NCBI GenBank assembly: GCA_008933995.1
Contig: WARS01000029.1
Coordinates: 18,103,131 to 18,167,130, forward strand
Length of the DNA: 64,000 nucleotides
Reading direction: 5' to 3'
DNA from: Datnioides undecimradiatus
Taxonomy: Eukaryota; Chordata; Actinopteri; Lobotiformes; Datnioididae
Below the pieces are notes generated by a model that worked only from the letters and a program-made list of their open reading frames with translations, did not search any database and was not told the origin of the DNA. A program made the translations under genes and the position numbers. Positions 15,401 to 28,800 of the stretch are shown in pieces (the first letter of the stretch is position 1; every line of letters begins with the position of its first letter).

Positions 15401-18400
15401 GGGTTTCCACCAAACCTACAATTTCTCAAAAGCAAAATTACTGACTGTTTTAAAACAGACCTAAGCTGTCCTTTAAGGCCAGGCGCAGGAGGGCGGCCTC
15501 TTGGTGGGCACATGTTGTCAGTTTCCTGGTATTGCGTTAAACCTCAAGCATGACCTAGGCGTGCAGTTTACGGGAAGTGAATAAACAATGAAGGTGAGGA
15601 TGAGTGAGAGAATGGGGGGTGTACTGGTGATGAGTAGTGGAGAGAACGCTGCAAAAAGATATTAAAGGTTGCAGCCTTGTTTCTCTGGAATGCCATCTTT
15701 TCTGATATCCAATGATGTCTTCAATAATTATATCTGTCTAAAGAGCATTAGGTTAGATGCATCAATTTATCTCATTTCACATTACATCAGATGCAATTAT
15801 AAATGCAATAGTGGAGTTACTCAGGGAAGTGCAACATAAAAAGGTGATTTTCCATTTTTTTATGGTTGACTATAGAAACAACTCATGTTACTAAGATACA
15901 GTATATAAAAGTAAATCTGACATAACAGTACACAGTATAACAGCTTCTGCAGTAAGCTGAGGATGCCAGGTATAATAGATTGTCTTCTTTTACTATTAAG
16001 TGATTTCAGCTTGTGCACAATGGTGGTCGCCTGTAGTGCTGACAGCATTCAAGAATTCCACTTACCACTTCTCATTAATGCGTTTGTGTTGTCTTTTTTG
16101 CCTTTTTAAAAATTTAAAACATTCCCAATATATTCCCAATATATTTTTAATTGTAAATTTAAGTTAATTTGTCCCCCCAACAAAATATGAAGTGACAGTG
16201 TATTCTAAAACTGAAAAATAAAATACAACAATACTTACATCGTACTAGTGAAATGCATCACTAAATTCCCCTTTTTTCATTTAAATCTATGAGTAAACAA
16301 GTCAGATCACATTGACTTGTAACCGCGCTCTCCATGTACAGAGAATGGCTCATTTTGGGCTTTTTTGCACTTTCCGACCAGAAACACCAGTCCTAGAGCT
16401 GAATCAACACCTCCTTGATGCAGTTTCAATCAAAGAAGGAGGAGCTTTGTAGAGATGGGATTTCTTGCAGGATTGTGTATGCGATTAATGGTGGAATGGC
16501 AGCTCAGTAGTTAAAAGGTCTTTGGTTTAGATCCATTGGTCAGATGCAGTGGTTTAGAGCTCATGCATTGTCCTCCTGTCTGCATGTTTTGTCCTACGGT
16601 CCAGCAACATGCAGATTACATGGCTCATGCTTTCCCTCTGATGAGTTGATGACCTATGTAGCATGTACCCATTTTTTACGCAATGTATGCATTTATTACA
16701 AGGATCTTGCACATTGAAATTAATTAATTAATTAATAAAACACAATTATACCATGTTATCCTCCTCTATCTTTGTCTTTCTTCATGCCCTATGTCAACCT
16801 CTACACTGTTGTCTATCAAGCAAAAGACCTTGTAAAATGAATGCATTAACAAGACAAACAACGGTTCAGTGCATCCACAGCACACATAGAAGGCTGCCCT
16901 AGAGGTTTCAGTGTATTTGTTTATATACAAATGCATGAGGCATGTCACACTTCTTTTTGATTTTTGTGACAAAAATTGTTTCGTCATATTCTTCTACACC
17001 CAAATCAATTCACGTTGAAGCACATTTCCTTTCTTCCCCAAAGAGTGAATCACATTGTTTGTAAATGTACTAAAGCGTTCTTTTAACTTGAGAACGACCA
17101 CCAAACAGTCAGGGTGAAACCTTTTTTATTTGTCAGCCAACATGCAACTGTCAGTAAAGTGAAAGTTTAGTTGACTTATCGTAATAGGCTAAGTGCCCAT
17201 GTGCCCCTGGTTGTAAAAGAGTAAATTTCCCTCCCTGGTTGGAAGTCGAACCTTGGCTATGAACCAAGTCAGCAACTTGCGGGCAGCAAGCCCACCATTC
17301 TGAGTCACAGCGTGATAGAGGTCCACTGACCACAGGTGTGTGAACGTGTGGGTGTGTGTCACGCACAAGACAAAAGAGAGGAAGGTTATTTGAGGTAACC
17401 CGAGTACCTGTGAATAAACACTTCAGACATTTGATGCACACGCAAGTCCAAACCATTGTCATCATCTTTGTTTATATAGTACTGGTTTTCTACAGCAATT
17501 AAAAAATAACATTTCTTGTCACTTATCACTAAGAACCTTAACATTGAATTTCAGTACACTCAAGATTAACAGATTACTAGTAGAGCGTGAGTTTGCACGT
17601 TTAAAAAAAAAAACCAACTAACTTTTGTTTCTGTCCTTAAAATAGTATTATCTACTTCACTGTGTGCATTGAATGTTCTCTAAAGTTACGACCAGTTGAC
17701 ACAGCCACATTGTGTCATTCAGAAACTGAAAACATTTTCAGCTACTGTCTATGTAGCATGGGAATATTTGCATATGACAGCATTTGCACCTGTTATGTAG
17801 TATGTTGAAATTTCTACATAACTAAGACGTCATCTTGCGTCAACACTCCCTTGATATCCAGCACTGAGTATACAAGCTCACACATGCATTGCATACATGC
17901 AAATACAGACGGTGTGAGTCATTTTGAATGTGCGTTGCTGTATTTCGTGTGCTAAATTTTTTACATTTCACAAGAATCTTAAGAAGCCAACCATGTTTTT
18001 TGGGTGCATATCTGTTCTTTTTGGTCTTATTTTCTCACCATCAGTTCAAGATGTAGATCTCAACAATTGAGGTATGCATCTGAATGTCGACTCATCTGTA
18101 TGGCAATCTTCCATGTGTGACGTCCTCTTGGCACCTGTCCAAATACATAGCAGATGAAATCTGATCACTGCTTCCTCTCTGACTCTTTTTCTGTTTCTTT
18201 CCGTGACCAACATTTTCATTTTCTCTTTTTATTTGGCTGAGAAAAAAACAACTGATTTTACCAAATATATTTATTTGCTTGCAGTACGAAGTGCAATGTA
18301 AAGCCTTGTTACCCTTTTAGTTTTCAGCTTAGTGTGCGCTTCTGGCTCTCCTAAACACACAACCAGCAGAGGAGTTCTTTGAACCAGCTCTGTCATTCGC

Positions 18401-21400
18401 CTGCTAGGTCAGACACTTGACATGGCATCCTTTTATTTTCCAGAACATATGAAAACACTGGAAAATTCCAGGAGGCTTGTAAGCAGCAAGCTGTCCCTGG
18501 CTTGCTTTTCTCAGACTTGGCACAACATGAAGGCTTGCCTGTCAGGAGGTTGCTGGACCAGGTCTGCCTCTTTGATTGGCCTAGGGTGGTTGTTCGTGGA
18601 TAGACTAGACTTGGCTGTCTGTGGGCTAGAAAAGGATAACAAAATCATTTTCTTTTGACCTTGCAGCTGTAAAAATGTAAATACAAAGAAAATTGATTAT
18701 ATCTCTAATTTAAGCACAGTTACCAAAAATGATCTATCTGGCTCCTAAGAATAAAATTTTGATACAAAGCTGCAATTTATATGTTGTTGTCAAAGACCTT
18801 TTGTTGTCACTTTCGTACAACCACACTTGAAAAATGAACTCACCCTTTAAATGGAGCTCTTTGTTATGAATGGAGAAGTGCGGCGAACAGTTCTCAAGAC
18901 CCGGGACTTTTGGCTTGAGGTTCTTGACTAAGGAGTCTTTTGGACCAGAACAAGATGTAAAACTTTCCATGTGTACCCATAAAAATACAATGGCTTTTTG
19001 ACAAATTGGCTCCTGGATCAAAGTGTTGTGACAGGGTAAGATAATTTATGTCTGCACGTCGCTGGCTATAAAATAGATCTAACTCTTACTAGTTTTCTCA
19101 ATAGCAAGTCAGTCAAAGAGCTGGTTTGCCCAAAAGTCTGTGTCTGCTTTAAGTCTGTGAGAAGGTCAAGGAAAATGAAAAGCTTAGAGCTTTCCTATTA
19201 AAGTCACAGCGCGACAGATATGTCAGGGATGTAGGACATGCAGACAGCTTGGCATAACATAATCCAGACAGAAAGAGTGACACCAGTGGTAGCTTTTCAG
19301 TTCCTGGCCCCAGACCCACCACATGAAAAGACACACACACACACACACACACACACAGCCGTCAGTCAGGTTCTGTTGACTCCATAGACAAGGTCAACAG
19401 CTGACCCCAGATGGGAGAGCCCAGGGTGGGGGTTGTTTTAGTCAGCTGATCATATGGGTGGGCAATTTAATAACCGTCCATCCCACCAGCCCCACCACAC
19501 ACGTTATTACCAGACAGTGTAGCTTTCAGATGTTCTTCTTGGCTCATTGAACAGGATATGTTATGGTGCACTATCAGTTTGCACTATCGTTATTAGAAAC
19601 AGGAGCCATGGCATTTTATTAGCATTTATAGCTCTCAGAGTCCTGATTGTGATTGAACTCACACAGCCACCTCACCATTGATCCTTACTATTTTTAAAGA
19701 GAGTTGTTTTCAATTATCCATGTGACAGTGATAGTATCTCCTGACAAAGGTGTGCACACCAACCCACAGAATAATACCAGTGAAAATTAGGTTTTGGGTT
19801 AAATAGATCCTATCCTTGATGCTGAATTCTGTGGGAAAACAAAACTAGGATAAAAAGAAAATAAAAGGCTGAAAGGGCAGGGAGAGAAGGTAGCAGAGAC
19901 GGGGATGGGAAACGGGGGGGTTGACGTTTTAAGTGGGAGAGAATATGCAAGAGATGACAGAAGCATATGGGTGAGATGGTGGGGTCACTTGAGGTGAGTG
20001 TTTATATATGTGGGGTAAATGGGAGTCCAGGATGACTTGTTTCCTGGCCTTGGAGAAGCAGCCAAGCTGGCAGTGTGTAGGAGGGGAAAGCCCTGGCCTC
20101 CCTGCCAGGGGCCTCAGCCTGGCTTTGCACTGACGCAGGTTATTGAGTTTAACAGTATGTGGCCTGAGACTATACACAGTACTTCTCACCTGAAGTTTAG
20201 TATTTGATATTAAGGGGTTTTCTTCTTAATCGCACAGTGACATAAAGGAAAGGCAGAGAGTCCTTACCGTCTTTGGCTGGTTGAAGATGTGAACTACATC
20301 GAAAACAGGAAAACTAGTAATGGCATGTCGACATGTCTACTGTTGTTGACATTTCCAACATGCCAAAGAAAACTCTGGAGAGAAGTAGCAGCTGGTCACA
20401 CCATGTGTGTCACAGGAGGAATGTGTCCATATATTCCCCTATATATATTCTGGACAGTATTGAAGTTTGCAGTGATATGAGCTACAAAAGGATTTAACAA
20501 ACCTGAACTGGGCCAAAAAAAAAATATCCAAATACAAACCCTGTCACATTACAGCATTGACAACTATCATTAAATCTGATTTGAGAGGCCATATTATTCC
20601 ATACTGGTGCTTATCTGAAGACACAAGCTTCTTCTACTGTACATATTCTTTTAAGGACAAGTGCGTAAGAAAGATTCCTATCTTATAAACCTTACGATCT
20701 ATTATACCTCAAATGGTCTATGTTGCAAGGCTATTTTTGATGTGATTTGTGATTAGAGCCCATTTTACCTTTCAAAGAAAGAGGGAACATTCGCAGACAA
20801 AGTGGGGAACACAGGGACTGTAAATTATTGTTTATAACCTTTAAAAAAAAAAGATAGGACTGTTCCTTGTATGGTAGCACATGAGGTTATCATATGCTCT
20901 GTGTCACAACCAGTGTCATTGTAGTCATTATACCGGGAATGGCTGTTCCTCACTTCTCCCAAGGCAATTGATGATGAGTCGCACAGATAAATGCTTTTTC
21001 ACCATTTTGTAATTGCTTATAGTTATTTTCCCTGGATGTTTTCAAAGCAGTTACTGTACACGATCATGAATTCACTGGGACTTTTATAAGGGGGGTAATG
21101 TGTGACACCGTTTCAGTTTATTCAGCAGCACATCATGTGTAGCAGATAATGAATCCAAGCTGCTTGTGGGAGGTTTATGTCTAGAAGTGTATTTTTCCAG
21201 TTCTGATTCTTAGAGCTGATAACAACCACCATCAACCACTATCATCAAGTAGCTTTGCAGTTCTGCAGGCGTCTCGTTGCTGTCGATTTTCGCTGCCTTA
21301 TGCTTACATTAATCATCGCCAGGCAGACCGCTGTCATTATTCATACACTCGTATACAATTTACCACCTCTTTGGTCACAAGATTTGATTTACAATACTTG

Positions 21401-22820
21401 CATATGTGTGTATCTATACAGAGCTTCTCACAGCCTGTTTGAGAACAAGGTTGTTTATATTTAACTATGTTGTAGTTAATGGCCAGAAGGATGCCAGTAT
21501 ATGTGCGGGGCTCATCTTCACATTTTTACCATTCATAGCACAGAGGCAAAAGGATGGCCATACGGGCTTTCACATGTTTCTATGTGCACATGTACATACG
21601 CACGTGTGGGGGTTTTTTCTACCTAACCCCAGAAATTTCATTGAAGCCACTTTAATTCCCTGAGAGTCATTTTGAAAGCAATACTTGCACTCAGAGAAAG
21701 TGCACATACATTCAGACATTTTTTATTGCACAGCAGAAAGAGAAAAAGAGGGAGAGGGTGAGAGAGAAGCAGGATTAGTAGCTATACGGTTGTGTGGCTG
21801 TGTGCTGTGGAAGGAGCTAGATTACCATCAGAGCAGTTGGAATTCAAGCCTTATCTCTGCTTGGCAGAGCCCAGTCTTAGGAACAGTAGATGAACTAGCC
21901 CTGGGTACGGGCCTGCCGAGGGACAAACACTGCTGCCTCTGTTACGCTCTGCTTAACAGCTCGATTAGCATTGGCACTGAGGTCAGCCATGTCTGTGTTA
22001 GCACCAACCAACCTGCCACAGTTCTTCCTGCTTCCTCTGTATCAGGACTGACAGTCCTCCATAGTAATAGCACCACATTAGCACAGTTTGCTCTGTTAGA
22101 TTGGAACATAACACAAATCAATGACCTGGAGGTCTAAATCACATATTTGCAGATCAAATTGATTTAGGGCTGGTTTGAGTTTGAATTAATTCATTGTGGT
22201 GCAGTACATGGAAGCAACCAATGTTTTAACCATAACTAATGTTTTACAAGTAGCTCATAACTTTACTTGTGACACAAGTTAAAAGTATTTTCATATCAAG
22301 TCAGGCATACTTATTTTAACTTTTCCAAATCTGTAAATGTTGGTAACAAAAATCCTCTACCAACTCTCTTCATCAAATGTTTGTGACTTGCTGTGCTTCA
22401 TAACAAAAACAAATACTGTTTCTATGCATGATGACATGTGTCTACGTGCTTATCTGCATGTTTCCACAATTATGCTTCTGTGGAATGATGTTTCTGGTGA
22501 CAAAGTTTCCTTTTTCCAAGCTGTGCTGTTTATTCATCTGTCCCCAGTTAGTGGGGCCAAGAAAGGAGGGAGGAGGGTAAGGGGTTAGACAGGGTAGTGT
22601 GGGATAGGAAGACACGCAGGTGACAAGATAAACAAAGAAAATGGAGAAAGGAAATGTGGTAGAAAGATATGGGTTATGAGTAATTGAGTGGTAGTTATAT
22701 TTTACAAGGACCCTTTCCTCCTCTGTCACCCTAGATAGTCTGCAAGGCAGGCCGACTTTAGAGAGCCTGCTTTCAGAGCTGATGCCTGATCTTGCCCTCA
22801 GGAAGCGCGCACACGTACAA

Positions 22821-22857
<37 letters not shown>

Positions 22858-25800
22858 AGGAAAGAGAAAGGTAGAGTGAGAGAAATAAAGAGAGGCATAA
22901 TCACAGCACTCCCAGCAAACACTGATAAGCTGAGTGATGCTCCCTTGAAAAAAAAACAACACTCTTTCCAGTACACAAAACATACACACATTAAGGTCAG
23001 CAAGCTGTTTCTCTAACATCAGATGATGAAAATATACACGTGTCTGTGCCTGCCTGTTGTTTATCACCCCCACTAGGCCCCATTCCCACATGATGTAGTC
23101 ATGTTTGCACTAAGAGCTCTACGTCTTGTCTTCTCATTCCTGCGAAACATTTTCGACTGATCAGTGAGTAATGCTTAACAGGCACCCATGACAGAAGTCA
23201 GCACTACTCCTCAGCATTAATCAGTAGCAGCATATTGTGGAGAATGACTTGGCATCACAGCTTACCAAAACTGTTTCTAGACAGTTTTTGCTTTGGATCC
23301 TCACAGAAAAGATTTTCCCTTTGTCTCAAACCCACTCGTCACTCCTTTTGGCTGTACAACGTCTGAAAAAGTCTTATTCTGGAGTTGCTGCAAGAAAACC
23401 TTGTAAGCATGTTTAAATGGGACACTGGCAGAAATGTGTAAACTAAATGTATAAATATTTGCTTTGCTCAGATCTTCTTTTATACAGTAGTACACGGCAC
23501 ACACAGCCAGACCTTTTTAAGGACAAATTTAACACACTTGAAAAATACTGTTGGACACAAGTTTGAGGAAAAGCTTGATAAAGCTCAGCTGTATCTCTGT
23601 ATGCAGCCAGCTAACTTAGCATCAAAAATATCCTCGATACGTCATATTTTTATTTTTACAAGTCCTGTAAGTGACTAGTTCTTGCCCAAACTCAATGACT
23701 TCCTGGACTGTCTGCCGGGTGTCTGTGTGTTACTGCTTGCTAAGCTAAGTGGTTTCTGGTACAAATATAAGTATGATATTAATCTTCTAATTGTAGTTAT
23801 TGAGAGTATTTCCTAAATTGTACGCGTTTCTATCACTCAAAAGATAGGTAAGCAGTGGAATTGCTGAATAAGCAAGTCGGACAGACAGCTTTCAAGGCTG
23901 CTCAACTTTACAGTCCTCTGGAGGGTGTACTTGAAACATGGGGGTGTGGGAACATCCACACGTGATCCAAAGAGTATAAATATACACCCATGCAATCACA
24001 CACACAAACGACACAGGCAGACAGCACCATAAACACATCTCCAAAAATGGTGTTTCCTCTGTTCAGCTTGCTGTTGTCTACCATATAGGCCCCCCCCCCA
24101 TCGTTACTCAATGCTCATCTCCCCACATCCATGTTTCTAAGTCTCAAGGGGCTCATGGGTGCCTGTGAGAGGCTAGTTAAAGAGCATGGCATGCTAATGG
24201 GTTGAAAAGGATATGAACAGAGGGGCGACTGGAAGGCAGCCATGGCTGAAATGACACACACACACACACACACACAAGTACTCTCATTATGCCTGCTTTC
24301 TATTTTATGCGCTCCTTCTCACACATCTGCGTGTGATTAGATTTTGTTTAGGCTACTCGTGTTACCTCTAAATGATTGCACAGTATTGGATGAAATAAAT
24401 GTGCCATCTCTATTATTGTCTGTGGTTTTCTTCTACACGTACATAACTGACACCTTTTTTACTTTCTTAGCTAAACACTTATTATTTCGCTGTTTCAAAA
24501 CCTGTGCGCTGTGTCTAATAGGATGTGTATTTCTGATTAATGGTCCTCCTTTATTTTCATTTTAATGATAAAATGAGTTTTGGGAAAGGCTGTGTGGGTA
24601 TAGTTGCTCAGTTACTTGTGGTTGCTTTGATTTGGTAATCTACATGTCAGATCAGTGTAATTTGCGGTTATGCCACATATTTTGCCCTGCTTCAGATGTT
24701 GACTTTAACACCTCCTCTCTTGCTCTGTCTTCAGGACCTGTCCTGCATTGATGACCTCTCCACAAACTCTCTGTTTTCCTCTCCGGCTGACTCACTGTCG
24801 GAGTATGCTGATGCCCAGTCCTTCATCAGCACAGACAACTTGGACACAGTGCCCACCCTCTGGGATGTCAACACTAATACCACCACACCAGCACAGAGCC
24901 AGATAGAGGTCAGTAGCAAGCTCTCACAAACATACACTTCATTATCTGAAACACTGATTACCACCCCAACAGCTCATCTTACAACTGTTACGCAAAACAA
25001 ACCTGTCAGCACATGCACGTCTTTACTGGGGGAGATGGACAAATGAGGGTCAGATTGTCATGCGCTGTAAAATTGAGTGCTGCTCTTTCTCACTGCTACA
25101 TTTTACTCTCAGGTGGGACTTTGATGAGATCGCTGGGTTCATTCATTCGGTTCATTCTTTCCAAAATACAGACATTTATTATTAGCAGTAGTATATCATT
25201 GTGAAAACACATTTTTTGTTTACCATTTCCCAAAACGGCTGATTTTGTTTACTGTTTTCTCAGTGGTACGCAAAGTAGTATTTCTAAATAAGCTACCGCT
25301 ACTGAGTTACTTTTAAGACCATAGAAATAATCATCTTTTTTGATGAGCTGTCACTTCAAAGAAACTCAATAACCTGCTGTATATCACGGTCTCATGTTTG
25401 GTGAGCTGAGAAAAGCAGCTTCTTCAGTGTTATTCCCCTCTCCCTGCTCGTGTTGCTGTTGAGTCCTCTTTGAATTAGTCTGGTCCAAAGATATCTTTTT
25501 GATATGAATCAGAGCACATTCATTTCTCCTGCCTTCTGAAAGCCTTTCATGTTTTCCTTTTCATTCTGCCCTCATTTCATCCATTATGTTTCCCAGACAC
25601 ACACAGCTTTATCTGCCTGTTGTTGTTGTTGTTGTTGTCGCTGGCTTTTCACCGCCAGACAACAAATTGCATTTTGTTGAGTGCTGCTCCATCAGACATC
25701 CATGTCCAGTGCCCACATACTCTCATGCACATGCATATACAGCCCATACACACACACTCACTGTGATTTCTCATGGTTTTTTGTTTTGTTTTGTTACTCT

Positions 25801-28800
25801 TTTCTTATGCATTGGGCACTGTTTTTATTTACGTTCCTTTCTCTTCATTTTATGTTCTGTTGACAGCTGAATGGCACTGGCAGGTTTCATGGCTTGGCCA
25901 GTTTGGATGATATAACTGCTATTATCAGCACCCCACCTTTAGGAGGATTCCAGGTAGCCACACCAACGTCTCCGATGTGTTAAACTGAAAACAAGCTCGA
26001 GACGAGCCTAATCATTGGTAGCTCTCAGCTATGCAGAGAATGCTGATTATGTTATGTCTAATGTGCTGCTGTTGTTGCCCTATGGGTTTGCAATACAAGA
26101 TAAAGCTTAGATTTTTTCACAGTGCAAAGTGACATGCCACTAAAACTCGAGGGCCACATTTTGACTGTGCAGTACATGAAGGCAGTAGCTAGGGATGGGA
26201 ACCAAACCCCGGTCTCAAACATGCTCCGCAGCTAAATTATTAAGGAATGTAGTATTAATAAGCTTCAGATTAAATGGTTTTCTGCACCATTTTGAGATGT
26301 CAGGAATAGTATTTATTTTACTGACATTTTAGATATTTTATATTCCATTGAGATTTATTAGATCTCAGTGACTTATATAGTGACTTTGCTATCCTAAACA
26401 TTACTGTTGCTGCTCTAAAAACAGCATTTAGTTATAAATAAAGTTAATTAAAAAGCTAATTCTCTTCTGATTTTCTTTAAAATACTTTTTTCTTCTTTTA
26501 ATGAGACAAGAGTATCAATTAAGAACCAACCTGATAAGGAGTATCTATCAGTATCAGTTAACAATACCCATCCCCAGTTGTAGTAGTGTTATGCTTGTGT
26601 CATCTTTGGTAATTCTTTATTACCAGAGATGATGAAAGCATTGCTGCATATTGCATGTATTGGACTTTATGCAAATGCACACAGCATAAAGGACAGATTA
26701 TTACATATACTGCATTGTCTTGCTGTAATGTTGACCTGTCTGTCAAAATGGGACCCTTTTGCATTTCCAGGTTCTCAGATAATGTAATCATGAATTTGCA
26801 TGAATATGTAAAGCACTCTTATGCCCGCATGTGTCAAAGCTCTTTTCTAGCACTTTTCTCTTTCATGTGTCACTTTACTGGTAAATGTTTCTTGATAGGG
26901 CTCTAGATGTGCTGTGCTAACTTTTTACTAACTGCTCACCTGCTTCCTACTTTCAGCTACAATCTCTTTCCCAACCTGTCTTCACCTAACTTGAATCAAG
27001 AAGTATAACACCTAAATGTGGCTGTTATTACTGTGAATGACATTACTGAACTCAGTGTGGTGTTCCCAGGCTCAGAGAACCCAGCCACCACCAGAGGAGG
27101 AAGAAGATGCTGAGGAAGAGGAGACAGAGGAACTGGGGCACATAGACACATATGCTGAGTACAAACCTTCCAAATGTAGGCCACTAAACTGAATGTCAAC
27201 ATTCATCTACTTATTAATGCATCTACATTTGTCTTGTTGATATAAAAAGACTTTCATACAGTTTGCTATTAACACGTCTGCAAAAATGTTTCCTTCTTTA
27301 CACTTCTGTTCTGTTCTTTCCACTCTTCAGCCACTATAGGAATTTCTCATCCTGACATAGTGGTGGAGACCAACACCCTTTCCAGTGTCCCTCCTCCCGA
27401 CATCACATACACTCTGTCTATCCCTGAGACAACTGTTAACAGTGGCCTGCTGTCTGCTCTGCAGCTAGAGGCAATCATCTACGCCTGCCAGGTACACAAG
27501 CAGGCTCACGTACACACAGTACATAATGCACCTATTCATTTTGGATCAGTAAATGATTAATGTGTTGATTATTCATTCATCTTTGTTCATGTGTTTGTTT
27601 TTTGTGCACCCTCAGCAACATGAAGTTATCCTTCAGAACAACCAGAGGGCGGGCTTCCTCATCGGAGATGGGGCAGGGGTCGGAAAAGGACGCACCGTGG
27701 CAGGAATCATCTTGGAGAACTACCTTAAGGGAAGGAAGAAAGCACTATGGTAAGAGATAATAACTACGCTGGGAGAGTTCATTTAGCGATCATAAAACCA
27801 GTTTAAAAGCCAAATAGCAATTATTTCATTGGGTTTCAATAATTGATTCATATGATTATCTTTTGTGTCCGGTTGTATGGCACACTATATTGGAGCATGT
27901 AGGGGCTAGCGTGCACAAGCCTGCTAAATTACCAACTTTGCTGTTCCTGCCCTCAGGTTCAGCATATCCAATGACCTGAAATTTGATGCAGAGAGAGATC
28001 TCAAAGACATAGATGCACCGAATATTCCTGTGCATGCCTTAAACAAGGTGAGTCCTGGTAGAATGGGCATGACAAGCTGAGAAACTAAGCTGTTTAAGTT
28101 GCATGTGTATCCAAACAGAAAATGGAACAAGCTGTATTTGGTTACTGTGTGGCTCTGTAAATGTTTTCTTTACAGTCCCACGAGTACGACTCTCCTCTTT
28201 TGAATGTTTGATTTGTTACTTTAGATTAAGTATGGAGACACAGCTACCTCAGAAGGAGTCCTGTTTGCAACTTACTCTGCGCTGATTGGAGAGAGCCAGG
28301 CTGGAGGGCAGCACCGGACGAGAATTAAACAGATCCTAGACTGGTGCAAGCCAGATTTTGACGGAGTTGTATCCTTTCATTTAAACAACCTCACGTCTAA
28401 CAGTGTCTTCACACAAATTTGCATTGCCTGTCTGTGTTGTTTGCCCTTAACCTCCTTTCCTCAATACAGATTATTTTTGATGAATGCCACAAAGCCAAGA
28501 ATGCCACATCTACAAAGATGGGCAAGGCAGTGCTTGACCTGCAAAACAAGCTGCCACGGGCCAGAGTGGTGTATGCCAGTGCCACAGGTAGGCTAGAATA
28601 TAAGACAACACACAAGCTTGTATAGTAATGCATTACATCAGATGAATTCAAAATATAATTTTTTGTCATCTGTTTCCCAGGTGCCTCTGAGCCAAAGAAC
28701 ATGATCTATATGAGCCGCCTGGGAATCTGGGGTGAGGGCACACCCTTCAGAACATTTGAGGACTTCCTGCACGCCATCGAAAAGAGGTTCGTAGGAGAAC

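Larger units (their letters stand above)
7190..24734 (+). other. sbno2 intron 3 (17.5 kb)
   Basis: By far the longest intron of the locus. It holds microsatellites, decayed SINE-like fragments (listed separately), A/T-runs (8448-8460, 9051-9070, 10675-10695, 10727-10744, 12807-12829) and no convincing exon. The longest chance frame (21685-22137) has no recognisable family. Between about 13190 and 14030 is a GC-richer block with a pyrimidine tract and several consensus-like donors, a possible internal promoter. Length this far above the other introns suggests regulatory content. Confidence 0.6.
412..27175 (+). other. sbno2: sbno2 exons 1-6: N-terminal low-complexity and acidic region (residues 1-220)
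   Basis: The chosen start ATG at 412 sits in a strong context (GCCATGG) and opens [17 protein letters not shown]. The exon's 5' part (404-411) reads LA in frame before the Met, and human SBNO2 has an A-M-D at the same place, so an upstream exon could contribute a few more residues. Exons 2-5 encode a Ser/Thr/Gly/Asn-rich, probably disordered segment with aspartate-rich patches ([37 protein letters not shown]), resembling the human NQVPTIWDDN region. Exon 6 gives a glutamate run ([19 protein letters not shown]) followed by the conserved [10 protein letters not shown]. No catalytic motif lies here. The phases of the first introns are 0, 2, 0, 0, 0, 1. Confidence 0.85.

Noticed and set aside
21685-22137. 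150-codon open frame in sbno2 intron 3
   Set aside because: Longest non-exonic frame, but the product is compositionally random, matches no family I know, and has no splice or poly(A) support. Best read as chance.
22442-23091. Overlapping open frames on both strands around a (CA)n repeat
   Set aside because: They are created by CACACA/GTGTGT reading as Cys-Val or Thr-His repeats. The same applies at 11042-11318, 12320-12568 and 45048-45265.
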